Positions 45,032 through 53,570 of a stretch of 64,000 nucleotides of DNA are shown piece after piece. The notes beneath the pieces were generated by a model. The model was not told the DNA's origin and did no database searches. It saw only the letters and a list, made by a program, of their open reading frames with translations. Position 1 is the first letter of the stretch; each line of letters starts with the position of its first letter. Position numbers and translations under genes: made by a program. The DNA is from Phyllobacterium zundukense (GTDB lineage Bacteria > Pseudomonadota > Alphaproteobacteria > Rhizobiales > Rhizobiaceae), in the NCBI RefSeq assembly GCF_025452195.1, contig NZ_CP104973.1, forward strand, positions 1,302,001 through 1,366,000, given 5' to 3'.

Positions 45032-45242
45032 CCTAGGCGCCCCTTATGTTGCGTGGTGAGGCATAAAAACATTCTCCTCTCATAATCTGCGAAGTCAACG
45101 ACGAATGAGAGCCGCATTGCAGCAGTCCTAGAGATGATCGACGTGTCGTTGCGGAAGTCCTGAATCTCTCATCTCGATTTTGTTCTTCAGTTGTTTTATT
45201 GGTCGTGCAATGCTCGGGCCCAGCACCAGGTTGGAATAGAAG

Positions 45243-46067
45243 ATGGAAGACAAACGTTCCGCATTTCGCAAATTGCATGAGGGACCGGGCGCCTTCATCA
45301 TTCCCAATCCTTGGGATGTTGGGACCGCCCGGATTTTGGCTGCCTTGGGTTTTCCCGCACTCGCCACCACCAGCGCTGGCATGGCGTTCTCTCTGGGCAT
45401 CGCGGAGGGAACAGTATCGAGGGAGAAGACCTTGAACCATTGCCGAACCATCGTGGCAGCAACGCCCCTGCCTGTCTCGGCCGACCTTGAAAAAGGCTTT
45501 GGCGACAGTCCGGAGAGTGCTGCCGAGACAATCCAAGCTGCTGCCGCAATTGGTCTCGCCGGGTGTTCCCTCGAAGATCATACCGGTCGGCGCGATGATC
45601 CGATCTATGATTTCACACTGGCGGTCGAACGCATCGAGGCCGCTGTGGAGGCGCGCCGATCTCTCTCCCATGATTTTGTGCTGACAGCGCGCTGTGAGAA
45701 TTTTTTGTGGGGCCGGCCCGATCTTGACGAAACCATCCTGCGACTGCAAGCTTTCGAAAGGGCCGGGGCTGACGTACTCTACGCACCTGGCCTTAATGAC
45801 CTCAGTACGATCCGGTTGGTTTGTGAGGCAGTGACGAAGCCGGTCAACATAGTAATGGGAATGCCGGGAGCAACATTCGACGTGTCGGACCTGGCGGAGG
45901 CGGGCGTCAAGCGCATCAGCGTCGGTTCGGCTCTGGCGAGGCTATCCTTCGGCATGTTCGTGAATGCGGCGCGGGAAATGCGATCAGCAGGCACCTTCTG
46001 CTTCTCAGAGCAGGCTATTGGATTCGCGGAATTGGAGGGATTTTTCACCGGAGCGACGAAGGCATGA
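45243..46067 (+). CDS. Isocitrate lyase/PEP mutase-family protein
   Basis: A 274-residue TIM-barrel protein of the ICL/PEPM superfamily. It has FIIPNPWDVGTARILAALGF, the loop SADLEKGFGD with Mg-binding acidic residues, GCSLEDHTGRRDDPIYD and LTARCENFLWG. The cysteine-containing KKCGH loop of true isocitrate lyase is absent. C-C bond lysis or P-C chemistry is possible; the exact reaction is unknown. It converges on the HpsN-like gene. Confidence 0.85.
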   Translation: MEDKRSAFRKLHEGPGAFIIPNPWDVGTARILAALGFPALATTSAGMAFSLGIAEGTVSREKTLNHCRTIVAATPLPVSADLEKGFGDSPESAAETIQAAAAIGLAGCSLEDHTGRRDDPIYDFTLAVERIEAAVEARRSLSHDFVLTARCENFLWGRPDLDETILRLQAFERAGADVLYAPGLNDLSTIRLVCEAVTKPVNIVMGMPGATFDVSDLAEAGVKRISVGSALARLSFGMFVNAAREMRSAGTFCFSEQAIGFAELEGFFTGATKA

Positions 46068-46084
46068 GAAGTCGCGGAATTCCT

Positions 46085-46119
46085 AAAACCGCTTCGTGCC
46101 AGGAGTTAACCCGAAGCGG
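46085..46119 (-). terminator. Hairpin with T-run downstream of the HisD-family gene
   Basis: On the minus strand CCGCTTCG and CGAAGCGG pair around a 15-base loop and are followed by TTTT. It lies 56 bases past the stop of the dehydrogenase gene. Confidence 0.4.
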
Positions 46120-46174
46120 AAGTTCGTGTGATCCGGGCCGTTGCAGACACGGGTACTGAGATTCGAACACAAGC

Positions 46175-47458
46175 CTAATTCCGGCTCAGTCGAAGCGCCG
46201 CTGCCCGGCGATGGCCCTCCATACCCTCTGTGCGACTTTGCCGTACCGAGGGGGGAGCGACCGCTGCCACACCGCGCTCGTCGAGCCATTGGTGGGTGCA
46301 CACCTTGACGTAGGAACCTACCCAGAGACCTCCGGTGTAACGTCCTGCGGCCATGGTCGGAAGCGTGTGATTCGTCCCGCAGCACTTGTCAGAGTACACA
46401 ACGCTCGCAAGTTTCCCGATGAAGAGAGAGCCATAGTTGCGCAATTTCCCTGCGGTGGAATGGGCATCGCGTGTGTGAACCTCAAGGTGTTCCGCCGCGA
46501 TATGGTCCGAATACTCAATCATTGCGGCTTCATCAGCACAAACGGTGATCTCACCATAGTCGCGCCACGCGACGCCGGCGACGTCGGCCGTGGGCAGTGT
46601 TGCCAGCTGGCGTTCGACTTCCTCCAGTACAGCCCCGGCGAGTTTTTGATCGGTTGTGATAAGGCCAATGCGGGTCCTGACATCGTGCTCGGCTTGCGCC
46701 AGAAGGTCGGTGGCGATCATCTCCGCGTCGCCTGTTTCGTCGGCAACGATATAAATTTCGCTAGGACCTGCTAATTGGTCGATGCCGACCTGGCCGAACA
46801 CCTGCCGCTTGGCCTCATTGACGTAGGCGTTGCCGGGCCCAACGATCTTGTCGACGGCGGGAATGGTTTCGGTGCCGAACGCCATGGCGGCAATGGCCTG
46901 CGCCCCGCCCACTTTGAAGATCCTGTCCGCACCCGACAAATGGCATCCGGCAATCATGGCCGGATGGGCATTGGGCGGCAGGCAGGCGATGACCTGATCG
47001 CAGCCGGCAACCTTTGCTGGCACGATGGTCATTACGGGGGCGGACAGGATCGGATATCGACCCCCAGGCACGTAGGCCCCAACAAACTTGACCGGAATGA
47101 TCCTGTGTCCCAGGTGCAATCCCGGAAGGGCATCGAATTCGAGGGGAAGTATGGTTCGAAGTTGTGCCTCGGCGAACGCCTTCACCCGCTCAATGGCAAA
47201 CTCCGTGTCTTTCCGGGTCTGAGGATCGAGGTTGGCAACCGCTTCCAGGCGATCCTCGAGGCCCACTTCGAAGGCTTCAATATCCACCCTGTCATAAGTG
47301 CGTGAGTATTCTCGCACGGCAGCGTCTCCTTGTGCACGCACATTTGCAATGATGTGCTTGACGGTGGCTTCGATTGCGATTGTGTCCGATACCGAGGAGA
47401 GGTTTGGCTGCTTGAGATGCCTTGTCTTGTCACCCAATTGGCTGGAGCTGTTTGCCAT
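46175..47458 (-). CDS. Histidinol dehydrogenase-family enzyme, HpsN-like
   Basis: A 427-residue NAD-dependent dehydrogenase of the HisD family: GAYVPGGRYPIL, KVGGAQAIAAMAFGTETIP, DKIVGPGNAYVNEAKR, VGIDQLAGPSEIYIVADE and AEHLEVHTRDA. The C-terminal part (YSDKCCGTNHTLPT, GRYTGGLWVGSYVKVCTH) resembles the sulfopropanediol dehydrogenase HpsN more than biosynthetic HisD. HpsN oxidises dihydroxypropanesulfonate to sulfolactate. The ATG at 47458 has GGAG seven bases upstream. It is divergent from the XRE-cupin regulator. The substrate is a hypothesis. Confidence 0.8.
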   Translation of the reverse strand: MANSSSQLGDKTRHLKQPNLSSVSDTIAIEATVKHIIANVRAQGDAAVREYSRTYDRVDIEAFEVGLEDRLEAVANLDPQTRKDTEFAIERVKAFAEAQLRTILPLEFDALPGLHLGHRIIPVKFVGAYVPGGRYPILSAPVMTIVPAKVAGCDQVIACLPPNAHPAMIAGCHLSGADRIFKVGGAQAIAAMAFGTETIPAVDKIVGPGNAYVNEAKRQVFGQVGIDQLAGPSEIYIVADETGDAEMIATDLLAQAEHDVRTRIGLITTDQKLAGAVLEEVERQLATLPTADVAGVAWRDYGEITVCADEAAMIEYSDHIAAEHLEVHTRDAHSTAGKLRNYGSLFIGKLASVVYSDKCCGTNHTLPTMAAGRYTGGLWVGSYVKVCTHQWLDERGVAAVAPPSVRQSRTEGMEGHRRAAALRLSRN

Positions 47459-47629
47459 TTGAATCTCCGGGTTGCTTGTGGGAGGAATGGCGTCACAATC
47501 ATGCACCCGCCGGTTTACTGCAATTGCTGCCGGAGCATCTGTTCAGTATATTCACCAAAGGCGGCGCGTTTTACACGTCGTGCGGTGACAGGCTATTTCG
47601 ATGAGGCACTCCAATCTTGGGAAAATCCA

Positions 47630-48178
47630 ATGCCAAAAATCGGCGTCAAACTGAAAGAGATGCGGCGCAGGCGCGATTTGGGCGTGCGAGAGCTGGCCGT
47701 GAGATCCGGAATCTCCCATTCCACCATTTCCCTGATAGAGCGGGACAAGATGAGTCCGTCAATCGACACGTTGAGTGCAGTGCTGGACGCGCTCGGGACG
47801 ACGCTCCCCGGGTTCTTCAGCGATCTTCAGTCGAGCCTGCCATACACACCGTTCTACGGAGTGCAGGACCTGGTGGAGATCGGCAAAGTCGATACCATCT
47901 CATTCCGTGTCATCGGCCTCAACCATCCTAACCGGCAGCTGCTTATGCTGCACGAGACTTACGCGGTCGGCGCTGACACCGGAGCAGCCTTCGCGCACGC
48001 CGCACAGGAGGCGGGAATGGTGATCAAAGGTGCAGTGGAAGTGACCGTTGGCGGCCAGAAAAAGATCCTTAACAAGGGCGATGGGTACTATTTCGACAGC
48101 CGGCTCCCCCATCGCTTCCGCAATGTAGGCGAGCAAAAGAGCGAAATATTAAGCGCGATAACCCCGCCGACATATTGA
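47630..48178 (+). CDS. XRE-cupin transcriptional regulator (PuuR-like)
   Basis: A 182-residue regulator with an N-terminal XRE helix-turn-helix (LKEMRRRRDLGVRELAVRS, GISHSTISLIERDKMSPSI) and a C-terminal cupin domain (GMVIKGAVEVTVGGQKKILNKGDGYYFDSRLPHRFRN). This design typically senses a small catabolic substrate. The ATG at 47630 starts the family-like sequence; the frame is open further upstream without similarity. It is divergent from the HpsN-like gene and upstream of the ABC importer, so it probably controls both. Confidence 0.88.
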   Translation: MPKIGVKLKEMRRRRDLGVRELAVRSGISHSTISLIERDKMSPSIDTLSAVLDALGTTLPGFFSDLQSSLPYTPFYGVQDLVEIGKVDTISFRVIGLNHPNRQLLMLHETYAVGADTGAAFAHAAQEAGMVIKGAVEVTVGGQKKILNKGDGYYFDSRLPHRFRNVGEQKSEILSAITPPTY

Positions 48179-48185
48179 CTTGTAA

Positions 48186-48203
48186 CGGTGATTTTAATCA
48201 CCG
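48186..48203. promoter_or_regulatory. 18-base inverted repeat between regulator and importer operon
   Basis: CGGTGATTTTAATCACCG has eight-base arms around TT. It begins eight bases past the regulator stop and 76 bases before the binding-protein start. With no T-tract following, it fits an operator for the XRE-cupin protein better than a terminator. Confidence 0.5.
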
Positions 48204-48279
48204 GGGCGCTTTATCAGGCTTTCAATCGAGTCAAACTGTGGTTTCTTAGCTTAGTCATAGAAAAACAAGGGGAATGACG

Positions 48280-49320
48280 ATGAAAATTCTGAACGCAGCA
48301 TTGATTGCATTCGCGTTGGCGACCATCGGAACCGCGACCGCTGAAGCCCGTGATCTGACAGTCGTGTCATGGGGTGGTAATTACCAAGACGCCCAGCGCA
48401 AAATCTATTTCGAGCCTTTTGCAAAGCAGGCCGGAAAACCGGTGCTCGATGAGAGTTGGGACGGCGGATACGGCGTGCTTCAGGCCAAGGTGAAAGCGGG
48501 CGTTCCAAACTGGGATGCGGTCCAGGTTGAGGCCGAGGAACTCGCGCTTGGCTGTGCGGACGGCATTTACGAAAAGGTCGACTGGGACAAGTTGGGCGGC
48601 AAGTCCGCGTTCTTACCGGCTGCAGTCAGCGATTGCGGGGTTGGCGCGATCGTTTGGTCAACTGGAATCTCCTATGATGGCGACAAGCTGAAAGAAGCGC
48701 CCGCCTCTTGGGCAGACTTTTGGGACACGAAGAAGATTCCTGGCAAGCGGGGCCTGCGCAAAGGAGCGAAATACGCGCTTGAATTCGCCTTGATGGCGGA
48801 CGGTGTGGCTGCCGATGAAGTTTACTCCGTTCTTGCCACCCCGGAAGGCGTCGACAGAGCCTTCAAAAAACTCGATGAGCTGAAGCCGAACATTGTCTGG
48901 TGGGAGGCCGGAGCACAGCCGCTTCAGTTGCTATCCTCGGGAGAGGTGGTCATGACGACTGCTTATAACGGTCGTATCAGTGGTTTGAACAGGTCCGAAG
49001 GCAGGCACTTCGGCTTTGTGTTTCCGGGCAGCATTTATGCTATCGACAGTTGGGTAGTGCTGAAGGACAGCCCGAACAAGGACACGGCGATGGACTTCAT
49101 TGCCTATGCAAGCAAAGCGGACAACCAGGCTAAATTGCCCGAATACATCGCCTACGGACTTCCCAACATCGAGGCGGGCCAACTCGTGCGTGCAAAATTC
49201 CAGATCGAGCTTCCGACTTCGCCGGACAATCTCAAGGGAGCGATTTCCTTGGATGTTGATTTCTGGACCGACAATTCCGAGGCTCTGACGCAGCGGTTCA
49301 ATGCCTGGCTCGCGCAATGA
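48280..49320 (+). CDS. ABC transporter substrate-binding protein (PotD/PotF-like)
   Basis: The signal peptide (MKILNAALIAFALATIGTA, cleaved near AEA-RD) precedes a binding protein starting LTVVSWGGNYQDAQRKIYF, typical of the polyamine/opine-type family of periplasmic binding proteins. Two cysteines in the mature part (ALGCADG and AVSDCGVG) could form a disulphide. The ATG at 48280 has AAGGGG seven bases upstream, which is better spaced than the ATG at 48274. The ligand is unknown; it need not be a polyamine. Confidence 0.85.
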   Translation: MKILNAALIAFALATIGTATAEARDLTVVSWGGNYQDAQRKIYFEPFAKQAGKPVLDESWDGGYGVLQAKVKAGVPNWDAVQVEAEELALGCADGIYEKVDWDKLGGKSAFLPAAVSDCGVGAIVWSTGISYDGDKLKEAPASWADFWDTKKIPGKRGLRKGAKYALEFALMADGVAADEVYSVLATPEGVDRAFKKLDELKPNIVWWEAGAQPLQLLSSGEVVMTTAYNGRISGLNRSEGRHFGFVFPGSIYAIDSWVVLKDSPNKDTAMDFIAYASKADNQAKLPEYIAYGLPNIEAGQLVRAKFQIELPTSPDNLKGAISLDVDFWTDNSEALTQRFNAWLAQ

Positions 49321-49441
49321 CTTTGTTCTGTATGGGCGCTGAGATATACGCGGTCCTGCCTTCGCCGTTGTGACGGACAGGATCACGGTTTGTCGGAGCC
49401 GCCATTTCCGCATTGCTTCCCGAGAGCTGAGGTGATCGACG

Positions 49442-50503
49442 TTGAACAATCCATTCATTCGCTTGGAGGAGGTCAGCAAATCCTTCGGGCTCCTCACCGT
49501 TGTCGAGGGACTGAATCTTGAGATCGGCAAGGGGGAGTTTATCAGCCTGCTTGGTCCCTCCGGTTCTGGCAAAACGACGATACTCATGATGCTTGCGGGT
49601 TTCGAGAATCCGACAAGCGGCGCCATCTGGGCTGGCGGCCAACGAATTGACAGTTTGCCGCCCCACAGACGCAATATGGGCGTCGTCTTCCAGAATTATG
49701 CGCTCTTCCCGCACATGACGGTTTCGGAGAACGTCGCCTTCCCTTTGAAAATGCGCAGCCTTCCGCGTGCGGAGGTGAAGGAGCGCGTGGGAAAGGCTCT
49801 CGATATGGTGCAGCTTGGTTCACTTGCCGAGCGGCGTCCGTCACAGCTGTCGGGCGGACAGCAGCAACGGGTTGCATTGGCACGTGCGCTGATCTTCGAG
49901 CCAGAAGTGGTCTTGATGGACGAGCCGCTCGGCGCACTGGACAAGCAACTGCGCGAACAAATGCAATTGGACATCAGGGATCTGCATCGGCGGCTCCAGC
50001 TGACGATCGTCTTTGTGACGCACGATCAATCGGAGGCGTTGACGATGTCGGATCGCATCGCAATTTTCAATCGCGGAAAAATAGAACAGATTGGCAAACC
50101 CTCGGATATCTACGACCACCCGAGCACGCAATTCGTCGCGGAATTCATTGGCGAGACAAATCTGGTCTGGGGTTGCGTACAAGGCATCGAAGGCGATACG
50201 GCCCGTGTCCAGTTGCCCGGCGGCCAGCAGGTTTTCGTTGAAACAGCCACGGACCTTCGTCCAAACAGCAGTGTTTGCCTGTCGATAAGACCCGAGCGGA
50301 TAAAGGTGGGACGCCGGGCGGGCAACAACATCACCGCCGCCGTCTCCGATATCGTCTATCACGGGGATCATTTGCGGCTGATCGCACGAAGCGACAGCCA
50401 GTCGCTGATCGTCAAGACAGACCGCAGCCAGCCCACGCTTTCGATTGGTGATGAGGTGCACCTTTCCTTCCTGCCGTCCGATTGCTGGGTGGTCAGCCCA
50501 TGA
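49442..50503 (+). CDS. ABC transporter ATPase (PotA/PotG-like)
   Basis: A 353-residue ATPase with Walker A (GPSGSGKTTIL), Q-loop (FQNYALFPHMTV), signature (LSGGQQQRVALAR), Walker B (LMDEPLGALDKQ) and H-loop (FVTHDQSEAL), then a TOBE domain. A TTG start at 49442 is supported by GAGG nine bases upstream. It follows the binding protein by 121 bases and overlaps the first permease (ATGA). Confidence 0.9.
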   Translation: MNNPFIRLEEVSKSFGLLTVVEGLNLEIGKGEFISLLGPSGSGKTTILMMLAGFENPTSGAIWAGGQRIDSLPPHRRNMGVVFQNYALFPHMTVSENVAFPLKMRSLPRAEVKERVGKALDMVQLGSLAERRPSQLSGGQQQRVALARALIFEPEVVLMDEPLGALDKQLREQMQLDIRDLHRRLQLTIVFVTHDQSEALTMSDRIAIFNRGKIEQIGKPSDIYDHPSTQFVAEFIGETNLVWGCVQGIEGDTARVQLPGGQQVFVETATDLRPNSSVCLSIRPERIKVGRRAGNNITAAVSDIVYHGDHLRLIARSDSQSLIVKTDRSQPTLSIGDEVHLSFLPSDCWVVSP

Positions 50504-51681
50504 ATCCGCCAAGGTTCAGCAAACAGGTGATTTCCCTGGCACTTGTCGCGCCGCTATTGCTGTTCCTTATTGTTTTTTTTGCGTTACCGCTCGTCACGAT
50601 GATGAAGTCCGCTGTGTCCGACCCGGTGGCGGCACGCACACTCCCCGCAACCGCGCGATCCGTTTCGAGCTGGGACCGCACCAGCCCCCCAACCGTTGAA
50701 ATGCAAGCTGCTTTCATTGCCGACCTGCGCCAGATCAGCGACGATCAATTGTTCGGGGATCTTGTCCGGCGGCTGAACAGTGCCAAATCCGGCTTTCGCA
50801 CCTTGATGCCCAAAACGCGTAAGGCTGCTTTGGACACTGCCGGTAGCATTGATCTTGTTGCGCTGGACAAGCGATGGGGTGACATTTCCTACTGGCAGGC
50901 CGTCAGCGTGGCAGCATCTTCAAGAATCACAGACCGCAATCTTTTGGCAGCAGTTGACCTGCAACGGGACGCGTCCGGTGCAATTGCCTCTCTTCCGGCT
51001 GATGCTTCGGCGAACAAGGCCATAATGCTGCGAACGTTTGTGATGGCTTTGACGGTGACAGGGGCGTGCGTTTTGATCGGTTTTCCCTTTGCCATGATCG
51101 CCGCCTCGGTCGATGGCTGGAAGCGGCAATTGTTGCTGGGTGCGGTGCTGTTGCCGCTCTGGACTTCACTGCTGGTGCGAACCGCGGCATGGTTCATCTT
51201 GTTGCAGGACAGGGGGCTGATCAATTCGGTCTTGATGCAATCGGGCGTAACGTCAAGTCCGATACCGCTGATCTTCAACCGGGCCGGCGTCATCATCGCC
51301 ATGACCCATGTCCTGCTTCCCTTCATGGTGCTTCCGATCTTCAGTGTGCTGATCGGTATCCCCAAAAACCTGATGCCGGCCGCGGCGTCGTTGGGCGCTC
51401 ATCCCGTCAGGGCATTCTTGAATGTCTTGTTGCCGCTCGGGCTGCGCGGCGTCGTTTCTGGTTCGCTTCTGGTATTCATGAGCGCGCTCGGTTACTACAT
51501 CACACCGGCCTTGATCGGCGGTGCGAAGGATCAGATGATCAGTTCGGTGATCGCCTACTACGCCACGGGCGCAGCCAACTGGGGCATGGCAGGGGCGCTT
51601 GGACTGGTGCTCCTGGCGGCCACGATGATCCTCTATGCGATATATCTCAGGCTTTCGTCAGAACGGGAAACGAGTCCGTGA
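50500..51681 (+). CDS. ABC transporter permease (PotB/PotH-like)
   Basis: A 393-residue permease. After the first helix (LALVAPLLLFLIVFFALPLV) there is a large insertion of about 130 residues, predicted to be periplasmic, and then the five other helices with the EAA-like loop AAASLGAHPVRAFLNVLLPL. The large insertion is typical of this permease group. ATG at 50500 overlaps the ATPase stop. Confidence 0.88.
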   Translation: MNPPRFSKQVISLALVAPLLLFLIVFFALPLVTMMKSAVSDPVAARTLPATARSVSSWDRTSPPTVEMQAAFIADLRQISDDQLFGDLVRRLNSAKSGFRTLMPKTRKAALDTAGSIDLVALDKRWGDISYWQAVSVAASSRITDRNLLAAVDLQRDASGAIASLPADASANKAIMLRTFVMALTVTGACVLIGFPFAMIAASVDGWKRQLLLGAVLLPLWTSLLVRTAAWFILLQDRGLINSVLMQSGVTSSPIPLIFNRAGVIIAMTHVLLPFMVLPIFSVLIGIPKNLMPAAASLGAHPVRAFLNVLLPLGLRGVVSGSLLVFMSALGYYITPALIGGAKDQMISSVIAYYATGAANWGMAGALGLVLLAATMILYAIYLRLSSERETSP

Positions 51682-52466
51682 ACGTGTTGCGTTTTTCGAA
51701 ACTGATTTTCGGTTCTGCGACCGTCTTCTTTCTGATCGCACCGCTGATTGCGATCCTGCCGCTCGCTTTCACCGATAGTGTCTTCCTCAACTATCCCCTT
51801 CCAGGTTACTCAACCCGATGGTTCGTTGAGCTGTTCACCGCCGGCGTGTGGCAGCGGTCCATCATCAACAGCCTCATCATCGGTTGCGGCACTACCGTGC
51901 TTGCGACATTCTTGGGAACCGTTGGTGCTCTCGGACTACGGGACAAGCAGCTTTCGCTTGTCCTTACGTCCATCAAGACGATTTTTCTCTTGCCGATGGT
52001 GGTGCCGGCGGTCGTGCTGGGCGTCGGCATGCAGCTCATGTTTGCTCGATATGCTTTGACCAACACCTATCTTGGGGTGATCATTGCCCACACTGTGGTG
52101 GCCGTGCCCTTTGTCGTCGTCAACGTCCTGGCGGTATTGCAGGGGATTGATCGCCGGTTGGAGCAGGCGGCAGCCAGTCTCGGCGCAGCACCCGTTACGG
52201 TGCTGAAACAAGTAACCTTGCCGCTGGCGCTCCCCGGTATCGTATCTGGGGCTGTCTTCGCCTTTGCGACGTCGTTGGACGAAGTCGTGCTGACGCTGTT
52301 TGTGGCAGGCCCAAACCAGCGGACGCTCGCGCGGCAAATGTTCTCCACGATACGGGAAAACATCAGCCCGGCTATCGCTGCCGCAGCCTTCGTTTTCATT
52401 GTCGGCACCGTGTTGATTGCGATCGCTGTGAACTTTTCGCGAGGTACCAAACCGGCGAATGGATAG
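51678..52466 (+). CDS. ABC transporter permease (PotC/PotI-like)
   Basis: A 262-residue permease with six helices and the EAA loop EQAAASLGAAPVTVLKQVTL. A GTG start at 51678 overlaps the previous stop (GTGA); the frame is open far upstream only as a shadow of the first permease. It completes the importer. Confidence 0.88.
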   Translation: MNVLRFSKLIFGSATVFFLIAPLIAILPLAFTDSVFLNYPLPGYSTRWFVELFTAGVWQRSIINSLIIGCGTTVLATFLGTVGALGLRDKQLSLVLTSIKTIFLLPMVVPAVVLGVGMQLMFARYALTNTYLGVIIAHTVVAVPFVVVNVLAVLQGIDRRLEQAAASLGAAPVTVLKQVTLPLALPGIVSGAVFAFATSLDEVVLTLFVAGPNQRTLARQMFSTIRENISPAIAAAAFVFIVGTVLIAIAVNFSRGTKPANG

Positions 52467-52613
52467 CCATCGTTAGGCAATGCCCCTGTCCGGCAAGCCA
52501 TCTCTGGACTCTCAGTATCCTGGTCCACTTAGTGCGATGCCTATTAGGGCATTTAGAAGGTGGAACATTCCCTTGCGGAAGCAGTTAGGAGCTCATCATA
52601 AGGAGACATTGAT

Positions 52614-52790
52614 ATGGGTGATCCAATACCTACCCCAGAGCCGGAACCGAACCCGCCGTTGCCGGACGATCCGCCTATCCCGGCCCCCGAGCCAGGGCCC
52701 TTACCAGTTCCGCCGTTAAGGCAGTGCCTACCCAAAACGTTGGTAATGTATGACGACGAACTCTTCCATGTCGCTGACCGAAGGCTGTAG
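52614..52790 (+). CDS. Proline-rich small protein, 58 residues
   Basis: The ATG at 52614 has a strong AAGGAG site eight bases upstream. The product begins MGDPIPTPEPEPNPPLPDD and continues with further P-x-P repeats to about residue 35 (18 prolines in 35 residues), then a 23-residue non-repetitive tail with one cysteine, ending DRRL. No signal peptide or membrane segment. Function unknown. It lies between the importer and the convergent metal-chelate ATPase and does not belong clearly to either unit. Confidence 0.6.
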   Translation: MGDPIPTPEPEPNPPLPDDPPIPAPEPGPLPVPPLRQCLPKTLVMYDDELFHVADRRL

Positions 52791-52814
52791 GTTGCGGAAG
52801 GCTATTTTGATTCC

Positions 52815-53570
52815 TTAAAGGATGGAGTGGTCGACGATGACTACCGGCTTACCATGCGAGCACATCTCTACCCGCGCCTCTACCCGGTAGATATCGCGCA
52901 GCATGGAACCGGTGATCACATCGCGGGTCCGGCCGCTGGCCACCATTGCGCCCTTGGCGATGACGATGGTGTTTTCGCAATAGCGTAGCGCGTGATTGAG
53001 GTCATGCAGGGCAATCAGCACCGACATGCCGGACTTTCCGGCCAACGACCGCATGAAGCCCAGCACTTCGATCTGTCGAAAGAGGTCGAGCGCCGAGGTG
53101 GGCTCGTCCATCAGCAAGATTTCGGGCTTGCGGACAAGCGCCTGGGCAATCGAGACCAGCTGGCGCTGCCCGCCGGAAAGCTCGTCGAGGCCGCGAAAGG
53201 CAAGGTCGTCGATCCGCAGGGACTGCAGGACGCGGTCGATTTCCAGAAGCTCGCTATCGCGCACGTTCCAGCTTGAGCCTTGCTTGCTAGCAAGCAGCAC
53301 GGATTCGTAGACCGTCAGGACAGAATTGGCGCCAGTGTCCTGCGGCATGTAGCAGATGGTTTCCGGACCTTTCAGTGTATCGGACAGGACAACCGTTCCC
53401 GGCCCTGAAGCGAGCCCGGCGATGCGCTTGAACAAGGTGGATTTGCCCGCTGCATTCGGACCGATGACGGCGGTGATAACGCCGCCATGCAGGACGTCGG
53501 TATCGACGTCCGACAACACGACGTGCCTACCGTATTTGGCGCCGACGCCCTTGAGTGTCAGACCTACCAT
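52815..53570 (-). CDS. Metal-chelate ABC transporter ATPase (FepC/FecE-like)
   Basis: A 251-residue ATPase with Walker A (GPNAAGKSTLF), signature (LSGGQRQLVSIAQAL), Walker B (LLMDEPTSALDL) and H-loop (ALHDLNHALRY), all FecE-type. The ATG at 53570 has GGAG eight bases upstream and overlaps the permease gene by seven bases; the upstream extension of the frame only shadows that gene. It powers uptake of a metal-chelator or corrinoid-type ligand. Confidence 0.9.
   Translation of the reverse strand: MVGLTLKGVGAKYGRHVVLSDVDTDVLHGGVITAVIGPNAAGKSTLFKRIAGLASGPGTVVLSDTLKGPETICYMPQDTGANSVLTVYESVLLASKQGSSWNVRDSELLEIDRVLQSLRIDDLAFRGLDELSGGQRQLVSIAQALVRKPEILLMDEPTSALDLFRQIEVLGFMRSLAGKSGMSVLIALHDLNHALRYCENTIVIAKGAMVASGRTRDVITGSMLRDIYRVEARVEMCSHGKPVVIVDHSIL

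Noticed and set aside
47330..47629. Upstream extension of the XRE-cupin frame
   Set aside because: It overlaps the divergent dehydrogenase start, has no family similarity, and the HTH domain begins directly after the ATG at 47630.
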